Notes: generated by a model from the sequence alone, not told the origin. Shown: positions 1 through 9,149, counted from the stretch's first letter. The stretch: 58,497 bases of DNA from JBBRQP01 sp038226175 (GCA_038226175.1 JBBRQP010000011.1:1-58497), one strand, 5' to 3'. Numbers and translations are program-made.

Positions 1-48
1 AACCTTGGCCTTAAACGCTGAGCTGTGTTTTTTGCGGGTCTCTTTCAT
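1..48 (-). CDS. Start of an IS3-type transposase OrfA, cut by the window edge
   Basis: Reading leftward from an ATG at 48, the 16 codons to the window edge give MKETRKKHSSAFKAKV. This is the typical beginning of the small OrfA protein of IS3-family elements, a helix-turn-helix protein that binds the element ends. An AGGAG ribosome site lies 7 bases before the ATG. The rest of the gene, and the expected OrfB integrase, lie outside the window. The call rests on 16 residues only, but the K-T-R-x-K-x-S-x-x-F-K-A-K-V pattern is distinctive. Whether the element is intact cannot be seen. Confidence 0.6.
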   Translation of the reverse strand, partial: MKETRKKHSSAFKAKV

Positions 49-126
49 CTCATTGCTCCTGTTGGTGTCCAGTTTACGGAGCAGGAGACTCGCTTAACTA
101 GCTGTCCAGTTTTCCGGATCCACTAT
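1..126 (-). mobile_element. Probable end of an IS3-family insertion sequence
   Basis: Between the OrfA start (48) and the 3' end of chlD (154) the sequence tgtccagttt occurs twice, at 66-75 and 103-112. CTGGACA-type sequences are common in the terminal regions of IS3-family elements, so the outer end is probably near 112-126, next to tgtccagttttccggatcca. The exact terminus and the target duplication cannot be fixed because the other end is outside the window. The element would then lie about 30-40 bases beyond the chlD stop codon without disrupting the gene. Confidence 0.4.
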
Positions 127-153
127 ACCCTTCAGCTAGCTAAATGTTATTCC

Positions 154-2148
154 TTAGAGGCTGTCAATCATCTCCCGAGTTTTGAGTGCCAAAGTCCGGT
201 CATCAGCGCGGGGCAGATAAAAATAACGCCCGCCCGCCCGCTGGGCTAACTCCTTGGCAAATCCGGTACTGACAAAGCGCGACTCCGTATCAATCAGGAG
301 TAATTTGAGGCCGAGTTCGGGAAAACGAGCAGCTAAGGCGAGCAATTCGGCCTTCAGGTCAGGCTTATCTTCAGGGGTTTCGCCTAAGGAACGTGCTAAG
401 GGAATGTTGCCCCGTCCGTCAGTAATAGCAACGACGACGACTTGGCTAATCTCTCCCCCTTTTTGGGCATTGAGACCCATCTGAGAAGCCAAATTGAGGG
501 CATGGGCTAGCGGCGAGCCGCCACCACAGGGCAGAGATTCCATCCTGCGTTTCGCTAGAGCAATCGAACGCGTCGGTGGTAACAAAACTTGGGCTTGCTC
601 TCCCTGAAAGGGAATCAAAGCGATCTGGTCTCGATTTTGGTAGGCTTCGGTCAAGAGGCGTAAGACCGCTCCTTTGGCCGAACGCATCCGATTGAGTGCC
701 ATCGAGCCTGAGGCATCGACCACAAAAATAATCAAGGAACCCGCTTTACGGACAAGTTGTTTAGCCCGTAAATCCTGTTTTTTGACAATTACCGTACGTT
801 CTGGCTGGCTCAAGCGACGGCTTTTTTGGAAAGGGGCGGCTGCGCGCAAAGTGGCATCAACGGCGACGCGTTGGATAGGGCCACGGGGCAACAGGGGACG
901 CACATAGCGCCCGCGATCCTCGGAGAAAATCTTACTGCGACTGCCACTACGACCACGCTGACGGCTACTTTGGCTAAATTGCACCAGTTCAGGATCAAGA
1001 ATCACGCCTTCGGCATCAAAAACAAATTCCTCAGGAATATCCGCCGTGTCATTTTCGGGAGCGGGTTGTTCCTCGTTATTTTCTTCATCGCCGCTTTGAT
1101 CCTGGGGTTGCTGAGAAGGAGCAGGCGGCGGTGGCGGCGGGGGAGGTGGCGGTGCCGTATCTTCGTCAGGCGGCGGGGCATAGCGCGCGCGCGGTAGCAA
1201 CACAAGCTCGACTGCTAGTCGTAGATCTTCGCTATTCACTTGCTCACGTCCACATAGTGCGCAATGTGCCAGAGCGAGTCTTCGGGCAAATAATTCGCCG
1301 CGATGACCTTCGACACCACCGCGTAACGCCTCGGTGACCAGATATTCCAGCTGAGTCGGGGTGAGTTCTAGATCAGGTAACCGTTCGCGCGCTAAGAGAA
1401 TTTGTAGTTGCAGATTAGTTAGGTCTGCTTCATAGGCTTGGCTAAATTTTTCGTTGTCTCCCCGAAATTCGCGCACCCGGTCTACGGCTTCGACCCGGTC
1501 AGTTAATGCTAAGGGTGTATCTACGGACAACACCAAAGCAATGCGGTCTAAGAGATGTTCTCGGACTTCACCTTCATCTGGGTTGTAGGTCGCAATCAGG
1601 GTTGTCACACAGGGATGCACAATGCTCAAGCCCTCACGTTCCACCCGATTGATCCCATCACCGAGCACACTGAGTAAGCTACTCACGAGACCTGTATCTA
1701 ATAAATTAAGGTCATCTACTAGCAAAACACCCCGATGACACTCCGCTAACAAGCCGGGTTGGAAAACCGAACGCCCCTGTACCAGAGATTGCTCGACATC
1801 CACTGAGCCAAATAAACGGTCTTCGGTTACCCCTAAAGGCACGGTTACGAAGGGGATCGGACGCAGTCTTGACGCCTCGTTAGCTAGAGGAAGCTCATTA
1901 CAAAAACTGGCGCAGGCAACTTCAATGTTAGGTAACAGGGTTCGCAAACTTTGGGCAAGGACTGATTTGCCACTCCCCCTGCGTCCCCACAGCACCAAGC
2001 CTCCTAAGCCAGGGTCAACCGCTAAAAGTAGTAAGGCTAATTTGGCACGGGGTTGACCTAAGATCGCAGTTGCAGGAAAGAGAGACGTAAGCATGGCAGT
2101 GGATAGACGTAGCTTTTCAATCTTACGGGGTTTGAATCCCGCCGCCAT
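154..2148 (-). CDS. chlD: Magnesium chelatase subunit D (ChlD)
   Basis: This is the AAA+/integrin-I subunit of the ATP-driven chelatase (ChlH-ChlI-ChlD) that inserts Mg2+ into protoporphyrin IX, the first committed step of chlorophyll synthesis. At 664 residues the length is normal. The N-terminal AAA+ domain has the P-loop-like GRRGSGKS at residues 55-62. A linker around 325-390 holds a run of about ten prolines and then acidic residues, as is usual in ChlD. The C-terminal von Willebrand A domain has the MIDAS motif DASGS near 478. Family members usually begin close to the second Met (residue 19, LTSLFPATAILGQ), so the true start may be at 2094; no clear ribosome site separates the two. The gene begins 5 bases after the end of nrdJ on the same strand and may be co-transcribed with it. 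chlI and chlH are not in the window. Confidence 0.95.
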   Translation of the reverse strand: MAAGFKPRKIEKLRLSTAMLTSLFPATAILGQPRAKLALLLLAVDPGLGGLVLWGRRGSGKSVLAQSLRTLLPNIEVACASFCNELPLANEASRLRPIPFVTVPLGVTEDRLFGSVDVEQSLVQGRSVFQPGLLAECHRGVLLVDDLNLLDTGLVSSLLSVLGDGINRVEREGLSIVHPCVTTLIATYNPDEGEVREHLLDRIALVLSVDTPLALTDRVEAVDRVREFRGDNEKFSQAYEADLTNLQLQILLARERLPDLELTPTQLEYLVTEALRGGVEGHRGELFARRLALAHCALCGREQVNSEDLRLAVELVLLPRARYAPPPDEDTAPPPPPPPPPPAPSQQPQDQSGDEENNEEQPAPENDTADIPEEFVFDAEGVILDPELVQFSQSSRQRGRSGSRSKIFSEDRGRYVRPLLPRGPIQRVAVDATLRAAAPFQKSRRLSQPERTVIVKKQDLRAKQLVRKAGSLIIFVVDASGSMALNRMRSAKGAVLRLLTEAYQNRDQIALIPFQGEQAQVLLPPTRSIALAKRRMESLPCGGGSPLAHALNLASQMGLNAQKGGEISQVVVVAITDGRGNIPLARSLGETPEDKPDLKAELLALAARFPELGLKLLLIDTESRFVSTGFAKELAQRAGGRYFYLPRADDRTLALKTREMIDSL

Positions 2149-2153
2149 CCTAG

Positions 2154-5100
2154 TTATTTGTGTTTTTTGGCTTCAGGCACCAAGCACCCCATGGCATCAC
2201 ATCCCGCTGGGCCTTCAACACCGAGCAGACCTAGGTCATATTTGACGACAGCACCAGCAAAATCATCGGTGTACTTGCGCTGGGCTACCTCTTGACACAA
2301 GCGATCATGGGTTGCTTTATCAATTTTTTCAAAGGGCAAGCGGGGGAAGGGAGCATCAAATCGGGCGAGTAATGCGGCACTGACATAGCCTTCATTATCC
2401 CGAATTGCCTCATAAATGCGTTGTCCGAGTGCTTCGATTTCATTTTCATGGAGTTCAATCGTCGCCGAAGTATTGTGCGTGGTGTAGGCACTTTGAACAT
2501 TGAGATAAAAATCGAACTGGGCAAGGGCAGAAAATTTTTCTAGCTCAATTTGGTCTGCACCTAGCAAGTTTGCCCACGGAACTTCGACGGGGATTTCGAC
2601 GAGCCACTCAGTACACCGCGTATCAAAAGGATCATCTAATAATTTGCCACTTTCGTCTTTATCGGCCTGAGATGGCACTACGGCATACCCAAAGTCCAAA
2701 CAAGCGAGCGCTACAGGGTCATTTTTGGCGAATGTGATGCGTCGAATATAGCGTTGCGCTTTGGGAGGATGCCAACCAGGAGCTGCACCCGTGAGTAAAC
2801 TTTTGGTACCAGCGGGCTGTACGGTTGTACAGCGATTGGGTTGACGTAAACCATGACGCAGACAATATTCGCCGACTGCCCGATGGACGGCTTCACGCCA
2901 AGTGGTCAAATAAGCTCGTTCACGCTGCTGAAATTCAAGACCCTCAGGCGTTGTCGGACGACCGGCCTCCCACCAACGCAACCAATTAACCCCAAAGGCA
3001 TGGACGAAAAAGTCAAACAATCCTGTAAATGAAACGCCCACAATCGGGTCAACGGCTCGAGAATAACGATAACGCAATTCAGAAAATTGATGATTGAGTA
3101 ACGCCGCAACGGCCAAACCTGCCGCCTTAAAAGCATCTTCCTGTTCTTTAAAGTCAAAAGGATTGAGTTGATTGAGATGGACTTCCGCTAAGTTGCAATG
3201 GAAATCGGCTCCTAAAATTTCTCCGCACGGATTAAGTCCAAAACGTCCTAGGCGATGCTCTAGCTCAGCTGGGGAAAGATCGGGATAATTGGCGGTTAAC
3301 CAAGACGCGGCTTCTCCTTGGTCATAGGCTGTTAGAAATTCAGCTTTGCGTGCGTCGTCAGCTAATAGATCTCGATTGGAACGGGCTACCGCCTCACCTG
3401 CCCACTGAATTGCCCCTTCGCCAGAGTTGTATTGTTTTCTAACAACGTTGATGCATTCTTCAAGGGTGGGTTTGTGATGATAGACATGGGTATGATTAGC
3501 CATACGTAGGGCATCGCGTTCGGCATCAACCCGCCAGTTACCTTCAGCATCTTGAACCCAGAGATTATCTTTGGCGGTCGCTGCGATTGTGTCATCACTA
3601 GAAAATTGACGCATCCCAGCTGAGTTGGACACCAGCACCCCTTCACAGACAAACTCATGAATGGAGGCTACTTCGATATCGTAGGTTGCAGCTTTTCTGG
3701 TATTAAATTTAATAGATTGAACCCGAACTGGTATCAGTTCAGCAGTTTCAGTAAGTTGCTGATTCATAATCAAGCTCAGCAATTGAGGATCATCCTTGCT
3801 ATATTCTCTAGCCGAAAAATTTGAGTTTAGAGATGCAGGTACGGCTAAAGGATTTTTGGCTGTATGGGCACTCAAAAGTTTACCTTGCCGTGGATCTGAC
3901 GTTGATATTTCCGATAAACGTGTGGCAATACCTAAAGACGCATAGAGAGCCTGAATTTGCTTGAGAAATTTTTGCTCACCTGAAACCGCCAAGGCTTGCG
4001 GCTGGGTCGTGGCTAATCCGGCTAGATAGGCTTGACGTATGCGTTGCGTCCCCAACAAAATACACTCAGGAACTACCCCTGAGGCTTGGGGTTTCGTGAG
4101 TCGAGCTAGATAAATAGCAAGCGCTTGTGAGGTGACCTGGATATCAAAACTGTCAGATTGGCTGAAGGTGTGAACCTCGACACCAAATGCCGCTATGGCA
4201 CTGACTAAGCGATCAACAATCTGATGATGCTCAGGACTAACGGACAACTGTAAACTATCTTCAGTGATGCAACTATGAGCAGCTAGATAGCCGAGGAAAT
4301 ACGCTACGTCATTGGTGAGAGCGGGCACTGTGAGAGAAGTTACTTTGCTTTCTGGTAACTCCGTCGCGGTTCCGCTGATAGCCTGGGGGACAAAAACTAG
4401 ACATTCAGATGCTGTTAAGTCTTTAGCTTTGACCATGCGGTAGGAGATACGATCAGTACTAAGTACCGCAACTTTGTGATCAGCTGTACATTCAAATGTG
4501 CCATGTGCTGTGATGACTTCACACAAATACTGAACGCCTTGGGCAAAGAAATTAGTTACTGGATATAAACCCTGACTAGTTAGAACACGATCACCAATTC
4601 TAATCTTTTCGATGGGAACTAGTCCGGCTTCGGTGTGTACCAAAGCACCTGCTGGTAAACACCGACGAATATTACCCGCTACAATACAAGAAGCGGCTTG
4701 ATCAATTAACAAACAGCACTCAATCGATGTTAGTTTGCGACCAACAACTTTATTTAAAATGTTGGCACAGCATTGATAAAGTTCCGGTAACTTAACGGGA
4801 TTTGCCACACCGCCAAAGCCTTTGAGAGATTCGCCAGCTGGACGTACATCACTCAGATCAATGGCAATATTGACAGTGCCATCAAAGTTTTGATCACTAG
4901 AAAGTTCAAGAATCGTCTGATAAGAACTAACCCAACCCTGACGACTATCGCCAACCTGTAGACGAACCGTATTACCCTTGGTTGTAATACGGGTTTGTTC
5001 TTGGCGTAATTCAGGCAGAGTAGTCCCAATTTGACCCACCAACTCGACAGTAATCTGATTACAAATCACGGGTAAGCGGTCAATATAACGTGCTTCGAGA

Positions 5101-5498
5101 ATAGCACCTGTACCACAGCCCATCATGGCCAAATCCATCATTAAGCCAAAAGATCGCCAATCAATTACATTAGTGCTGGTGCAGTTATAACCACCTGAGA
5201 AATTTTGAGGATTTTCCATCCATTTCGTGCCACCGACCCAGAGCCAACGTCCAGAAGGTAGGGCTTTAAGCTCAAGTTGCATCCGTTCGACTAGCGCGTG
5301 TTCTTCGGGGGTAAGTTGACCTAGTTTACTCAAACCGCCCAGACTGCGCGCACAAACCTCCGCCCAAGTTTCCCGGCGTGGCACCGCAGATTCGCTACTA
5401 ATACGCCGACTGTAGGTGCGAAAAAAGACGGGATTGGCACAGGGAGCATTGGTAGGAAACGTCTGATCCGTGCGTGCCCGTTCTAAATCACGTACCAT
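2154..5498 (-). CDS. nrdJ: Adenosylcobalamin-dependent ribonucleotide reductase (class II) with an intein
   Basis: It reduces ribonucleotides to deoxyribonucleotides using coenzyme B12 as radical source. The host protein without the intein is about 768 residues, close to the monomeric triphosphate reductase type. Visible motifs are the N-terminal redox cysteine in GGYNCTSTN, the finger-loop NPCGEILGADFHCNLAEV with the thiyl-radical region cysteines, the QPAGTKSLLTGAAPG loop, and a C-terminal CDAMGC cysteine pair for re-reduction. An in-frame intein interrupts the conserved GNIRR-SAG sequence. The open frame continues to a TTG at 5555. I prefer the ATG at 5498 because a GAGG lies 8 bases before it and because relatives begin near MVRDLERAR. 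The gene precedes chlD by 5 bases and diverges from the glycosyltransferase gene at 5650. Oxygen-independent chemistry of this class is common in cyanobacteria. Confidence 0.93.
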   Translation of the reverse strand: MVRDLERARTDQTFPTNAPCANPVFFRTYSRRISSESAVPRRETWAEVCARSLGGLSKLGQLTPEEHALVERMQLELKALPSGRWLWVGGTKWMENPQNFSGGYNCTSTNVIDWRSFGLMMDLAMMGCGTGAILEARYIDRLPVICNQITVELVGQIGTTLPELRQEQTRITTKGNTVRLQVGDSRQGWVSSYQTILELSSDQNFDGTVNIAIDLSDVRPAGESLKGFGGVANPVKLPELYQCCANILNKVVGRKLTSIECCLLIDQAASCIVAGNIRRCLPAGALVHTEAGLVPIEKIRIGDRVLTSQGLYPVTNFFAQGVQYLCEVITAHGTFECTADHKVAVLSTDRISYRMVKAKDLTASECLVFVPQAISGTATELPESKVTSLTVPALTNDVAYFLGYLAAHSCITEDSLQLSVSPEHHQIVDRLVSAIAAFGVEVHTFSQSDSFDIQVTSQALAIYLARLTKPQASGVVPECILLGTQRIRQAYLAGLATTQPQALAVSGEQKFLKQIQALYASLGIATRLSEISTSDPRQGKLLSAHTAKNPLAVPASLNSNFSAREYSKDDPQLLSLIMNQQLTETAELIPVRVQSIKFNTRKAATYDIEVASIHEFVCEGVLVSNSAGMRQFSSDDTIAATAKDNLWVQDAEGNWRVDAERDALRMANHTHVYHHKPTLEECINVVRKQYNSGEGAIQWAGEAVARSNRDLLADDARKAEFLTAYDQGEAASWLTANYPDLSPAELEHRLGRFGLNPCGEILGADFHCNLAEVHLNQLNPFDFKEQEDAFKAAGLAVAALLNHQFSELRYRYSRAVDPIVGVSFTGLFDFFVHAFGVNWLRWWEAGRPTTPEGLEFQQRERAYLTTWREAVHRAVGEYCLRHGLRQPNRCTTVQPAGTKSLLTGAAPGWHPPKAQRYIRRITFAKNDPVALACLDFGYAVVPSQADKDESGKLLDDPFDTRCTEWLVEIPVEVPWANLLGADQIELEKFSALAQFDFYLNVQSAYTTHNTSATIELHENEIEALGQRIYEAIRDNEGYVSAALLARFDAPFPRLPFEKIDKATHDRLCQEVAQRKYTDDFAGAVVKYDLGLLGVEGPAGCDAMGCLVPEAKKHK
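3624..4661 (-). other. Intein inside NrdJ with a decayed LAGLIDADG-type region
   Basis: The insert spans 346 residues, from Cys1 (CLPAGALVHTEAG) to Asn346 (CEGVLVSN), and is followed by extein Ser. Block A is the N-terminal Cys segment. Block B is GTFECTADHKVAV with the conserved T-x-x-H. Block F is TYDIEVASIHEFVCEG. The residue before the final Asn is Ser, where most inteins have His. The middle holds two segments shaped like LAGLIDADG dodecapeptides, YFLGYLAAHSCIT (about 4265-4300) and AYLAGLATTQP (about 4010-4045). Both lack the catalytic acidic residue, so the homing endonuclease is probably dead. Protein splicing should still be possible, since Cys1, the block B Thr/His, the terminal Asn and the +1 Ser are all present. 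Confidence 0.9.
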
Positions 5499-5599
5499 AC
5501 CGCTTGCCTCAAAACTTGGTTTCCCAACTATACGATCTTTATATTTAGTGGTCAACTTTTAATTAATGCAAAATGAGACACTAAGTCTAGTCATCAAAA

Positions 5600-5627
5600 T
5601 TTTTACCATGATTTTTATACTTGTCAA
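5600..5627 (-). promoter_or_regulatory. Possible promoter for nrdJ-chlD
   Basis: On the minus strand there is a perfect TTGACA (5627-5622) followed after 16 bases by TAAAAA (5605-5600), or after 17 by AAAAAT. The -35 box is consensus and the -10 is weak. The position, about 100 bases before the chosen nrdJ start, fits. Confidence 0.35.
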
Positions 5628-5649
5628 GATGTAATGCTACTCACTGAGG

Positions 5650-6393
5650 ATGATATCTTTAGTAATCATGCCTGTCCTTCCCCAAACCCACGTCCTCGGC
5701 TTGCCCTTGCATCTATCTACTGGCTACGGAGACTGGCTCGTCGAGCAGATCCACCAAGGCCAAGGCTTGCATGTGGTAACCCTCAATGCTGAAATGGCGA
5801 TGCTTGCCGAACACGAACCGGCACTGGCTAAATTGATTCGCCAAGCCGGCCTAGTAATTCCCGATGGAGCCGGAGTGGTCTGGGCTTTGCGTCTCGAAGG
5901 ACAAAAAATTGAACGCTGTCCGGGCATCGAACTTGTAGAAAATTTGCTACCACATTTGACAAAAAATCAGGGCATCTATCTGTTGGGAGCCGCACCTGGC
6001 GTAAGCGCCCAAGTAGCAACTCAGTGGCAGCAGCAGTTTGCTCAGCTCACGATCAGTGGCTATCGCGATGGCTATTTTACAAGGGACGATGAGCCAGAAA
6101 TCTTTGCTCACTTACAAAATTTAGCGCCAGCTGTCGTCCTCGTAGGACTCGGCGTACCCAAGCAGGAATATCTGATCGAGCGCGGACGCAAGTTTTTGCC
6201 CCAGACTACGTGGATTGGGGTGGGCGGTAGTTTTGATGTGTGGGCTGGAACTAAGGAGCGTGCGCCCCGGTGGTTTCGGGAACATTCCCTAGAGTGGCTC
6301 TATCGTTTGTATCAAGAACCCCACCGTTGGCGGCGAATGTTGGCCTTACCTCAATTTGCTTGGCAAGTACTCCGCCAAAAATTAGTTACCTAG
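5650..6393 (+). CDS. WecG/TagA/CpsF-family glycosyltransferase
   Basis: It is a glycosyltransferase of the family that adds N-acetylmannosaminuronate, N-acetylmannosamine or a similar sugar to an undecaprenyl-linked intermediate during polysaccharide or teichoic-acid-like polymer assembly, at the inner face of the membrane. At 247 residues the length is typical. Family motifs are TLNAEMAMLAE near residue 40, IPDGAGVVWA near 70, VGLGVPKQEYLIE near 170, and the C-terminal GVGGSFDVWAGTKERAPRWF followed by LEWLYRLYQEPHRWRRM. The actual sugar cannot be told from sequence. A second ATG at 5668 is an equally possible start. It lies 27 bases upstream of ftsE on the same strand and diverges from nrdJ. 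Confidence 0.88.
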   Translation: MISLVIMPVLPQTHVLGLPLHLSTGYGDWLVEQIHQGQGLHVVTLNAEMAMLAEHEPALAKLIRQAGLVIPDGAGVVWALRLEGQKIERCPGIELVENLLPHLTKNQGIYLLGAAPGVSAQVATQWQQQFAQLTISGYRDGYFTRDDEPEIFAHLQNLAPAVVLVGLGVPKQEYLIERGRKFLPQTTWIGVGGSFDVWAGTKERAPRWFREHSLEWLYRLYQEPHRWRRMLALPQFAWQVLRQKLVT

Positions 6394-6420
6394 CCCCTCT
6401 CGTAACTCCAAGGAATCCCG

Positions 6421-7173
6421 ATGTTTAGCCTCCTCTCCAAAACTACGCCACCCCCTGATCCCAAGGCTCCCTTGGTCAAACTAGAGGAAGTCTACAAAAC
6501 TTACACTAATGGTGCAATGGGTTTACAGGGTATTAATCTAACCCTGAAACGCGGTGAATTTTTGTGGATTGCTGGAGTTTCTGGGGCGGGTAAGTCTACG
6601 TTACTAAAACTCCTCTATGGTGCAGAAAGGCCAACAGCCGGCAAAGTCTGGGTCGATCATCAATCAGTCAATAGCCTTAGCAGCCGTCAACTTGCCCAAC
6701 TGCGTCGCCGGATCGGGGTGGTTTTTCAGGATTACAAACTTTTACCCAAACACACTGTGGCAGAAAACGTATCCTTTGTCCTCAAAACCCTCGGCTATGG
6801 TCAAGGTGAGATTCGTCGTCGGCTTTGGCCTACCCTGCGTTTGGTGGGTCTAGAAAGTAAAGCCGATTGCTTTCCCCATCAACTCTCTGGTGGTGAACAG
6901 CAACGCGTCGGTATTGCCCGAGCCATTGTCCATACACCACTGCTACTACTAGCTGATGAGCCGACGGGTAATCTGGATGCGCGCAACATGCAAATGACCC
7001 TGGGTATTTTGGATGAGCTACACCAAGCCGGGGTCAGCATTATTGTGACCAGTCATGATGAAGCCCTGATTAAGCAAACGAGTCATACGATTGTGACCCT
7101 AGATCAAGGGCGGTTATTACCCCCAAGTGAAGGTATGCCTGCTGCACTCAAGAAGAAACCAGAGTCTTTGTGA
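6421..7173 (+). CDS. ftsE: FtsE-like ABC transporter ATPase
   Basis: It is the ATPase half of the FtsEX complex, which couples ATP hydrolysis to cell-wall hydrolase activation at division. The motifs are complete: Walker A GVSGAGKST, Q-loop FQDYKLLP, signature LSGGEQQRV, Walker B LLLADEPTGNLD, and the H-loop TSHDEALI. The TYTNG-x-x-x-LQGINLTLKRGEFLWI start and the DYKLLP Q-loop point to FtsE rather than to LolD or MacB ATPases, but these are close relatives. No ftsX lies next to it in the window, so the partner must be elsewhere. An AGGAA precedes the ATG by 5 bases. The next gene follows after 62 bases. Confidence 0.85.
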   Translation: MFSLLSKTTPPPDPKAPLVKLEEVYKTYTNGAMGLQGINLTLKRGEFLWIAGVSGAGKSTLLKLLYGAERPTAGKVWVDHQSVNSLSSRQLAQLRRRIGVVFQDYKLLPKHTVAENVSFVLKTLGYGQGEIRRRLWPTLRLVGLESKADCFPHQLSGGEQQRVGIARAIVHTPLLLLADEPTGNLDARNMQMTLGILDELHQAGVSIIVTSHDEALIKQTSHTIVTLDQGRLLPPSEGMPAALKKKPESL

Positions 7174-7235
7174 AATTTTATTAACTTTTTGGAAGCCTTC
7201 CGTTAGGATGTAGAGATACTTTCAGACCTAAAACC

Positions 7236-8261
7236 ATGGCTCTACATGCCGAATTACACCGTCATTTAGGCGGTTCAGTTGTCCCCCGGGTATTGTGGCG
7301 CTATTTGCTCAGACAAGACCATGCTTTAGGTGCAAAGTTTAGTGTTTATGAAGATTTTGAGCAATATTACACCCGTCCTCGCGCCACTCTTGAAGAATAT
7401 TTAGAACTACATACCCTAGTCGAATCCGTACAAACTTTAGCTGCCTTACCTTATTTTGTTTATCACTTGATTCGTGGTGCCTATGTTTTTGAAAATCTAG
7501 CCTATCTCGAATTGCGCTATACCCCCTATTACCGCACCAATGAGCACTTATCGGAAACCCAACGTATTTATCAAATGCGCGAAGTTATGCAAGTAGTCGG
7601 AGAAGCTGCCACACAAACTGAATACCCGATTATCACCACCCAAATTCTTTGTATTCATACCCGATTACCCTACAGCGTCAATCGCGCTATTGTCGATCTA
7701 GCGGCTAACTCGGATGGTTTGGTATCTGGCATTGACTTAGCTGGTGGCACTTCCCTGTATGGCGAACGCATGGCTGAGTTTGTCGAACTATATAAATATG
7801 CTCTAGCTTGTGGCCTCAAAACTACAGCCCATCTCTATGAAACCGAAGAAGGCTGCTATCCCCAACTATTGCCGTATATTAGTCGGATTGGTCACGGCAT
7901 TCAAATTCCGCTGCGTTACCCGGAGTTACTATCGACTTTGGCACAACGTCAGCAATGTTTAGAGATTTGTCCAACGACCTACTTTCATACCGGAACTCTG
8001 CAAAATATGGAGCAGTTGCGCCTAATTTTTCAGCGGTGTTTTGAGGCCGGAGTTGATGTGGCGATTTGTACCGACAATGCTGGACTCCATAATGTGCGGT
8101 TGCCCTTCGAGTACGAAAACCTGCTCACCCGCGATGTAATTGATTTTCATCAGCTACGTATCTGCCAAGAAAATGCCTTTCGTCATGCCTTTGCTTGGCC
8201 CTATAGCCAACCGCCTCAGGCTTTTTTATCAAAACTAGCCACGATTGAGTCTTCCGTTTAA
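7236..8261 (+). CDS. Adenosine deaminase-family metal-dependent hydrolase
   Basis: This is a TIM-barrel zinc hydrolase of the adenosine/AMP deaminase superfamily, 341 residues. The metal motif HxH is in ELHRHLGGSV near the start. The usual catalytic HAGE is replaced by HLYE (in TTAHLYETEEG), which keeps the His and Glu spacing. RIGHGIQIP matches the conserved RIGHG. The TDDP metal and substrate motif reads CTDNAGLHN, so the second Asp is Asn. The fold and metal site look intact, but the altered substrate residues mean the substrate may not be adenosine. Its stop codon shares the palindrome TTAA with the stop of the convergent dapF gene. Confidence 0.75.
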   Translation: MALHAELHRHLGGSVVPRVLWRYLLRQDHALGAKFSVYEDFEQYYTRPRATLEEYLELHTLVESVQTLAALPYFVYHLIRGAYVFENLAYLELRYTPYYRTNEHLSETQRIYQMREVMQVVGEAATQTEYPIITTQILCIHTRLPYSVNRAIVDLAANSDGLVSGIDLAGGTSLYGERMAEFVELYKYALACGLKTTAHLYETEEGCYPQLLPYISRIGHGIQIPLRYPELLSTLAQRQQCLEICPTTYFHTGTLQNMEQLRLIFQRCFEAGVDVAICTDNAGLHNVRLPFEYENLLTRDVIDFHQLRICQENAFRHAFAWPYSQPPQAFLSKLATIESSV

Positions 8262-9088
8262 GACATCACTAACTCACCACAAAAAACTTCGGTCGCAGGT
8301 CCCGTCATTAAGACCGTGTCTCCTGTCCAACTAATCGTTAACACACCACCGGGTAGCCAGACTTGGGCTGGAGATTTGGCACGTCCGGTAAGAATTGCGG
8401 CTACCAAAACGGCGCAAGCCCCTGTACCACAGGCAAGTGTAGCTCCGGCTCCGCGTTCCCAAACTTTGATATGTAAGGTACGTTCATCTTCAATTTTGAC
8501 AAAATGCACATTGGTGCGTTCGGGAAAACGCCCGTCGTGTTCGATTTTTGCCCCGAGTTCTTGCCACATCTCAGGCCACTGTTCCACAAAGAAGATGGCA
8601 TGAGGATTGCCCATGCTGATACAGCTGATTGGACAGGCAAAGTCACCTAGGCTAAAGGGTTCATTGAGTACGTGACCCGTGGTGATAGTGGTGGGAATTT
8701 CTTGAGCTAACCAACGTGGCCGTCCCATGTCCACTTGTACCTGACCAGCTTGGGGTTGTGATGCAATAATCAATCCAGCTTTGGTGTGTAGTGGATAGAA
8801 GCCATCACGCGCAGCAATATCCAGTTTTTTCATAAAATCTGCCAGACACCGTACGCCATTGCCACACATCTGCGCTTCGGAACCATCACGGTTGATAATG
8901 ATCATCTCGCCCGTTTGCTCAGGGTGAGTTAACAAAAATATGACCCCATCTGCACCGATCCCAAAACGTCGGTCACATACAGCAATCACCTGTTCCATGC
9001 TAAGTATCGGTTGCGCTGCTCCCCGATTATCAATGAGGATAAAGTCGTTACCAAGGCCGTGATATTTGACAAAAGGGAGCATTGTCAT
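8258..9088 (-). CDS. dapF: Diaminopimelate epimerase
   Basis: It interconverts LL- and meso-diaminopimelate in the cytoplasm, the last step before lysine and the peptidoglycan cross-linking amino acid. At 276 residues the length is typical. The two catalytic cysteines are present in QMCGNGVRCLA and ACGTGACAV, and the N-terminal FVKYHGLGNDFI motif is canonical. The start could be the first ATG (9088) or the ATG two codons on (MLPF). It converges on the deaminase-like gene with overlapping stop codons. Confidence 0.95.
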   Translation of the reverse strand: MTMLPFVKYHGLGNDFILIDNRGAAQPILSMEQVIAVCDRRFGIGADGVIFLLTHPEQTGEMIIINRDGSEAQMCGNGVRCLADFMKKLDIAARDGFYPLHTKAGLIIASQPQAGQVQVDMGRPRWLAQEIPTTITTGHVLNEPFSLGDFACPISCISMGNPHAIFFVEQWPEMWQELGAKIEHDGRFPERTNVHFVKIEDERTLHIKVWERGAGATLACGTGACAVLVAAILTGRAKSPAQVWLPGGVLTISWTGDTVLMTGPATEVFCGELVMS

Positions 9089-9149
9089 GGGTCTAACAGG
9101 TGAGGATAGTTCTCACTTTAGCCTGTTTACTCATCGGCTATCACGAAAT

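Noticed and set aside
5499..5555. TTG-started N-terminal extension of NrdJ
   Set aside because: No ribosome site, whereas the internal ATG at 5498 has one and matches the family start.
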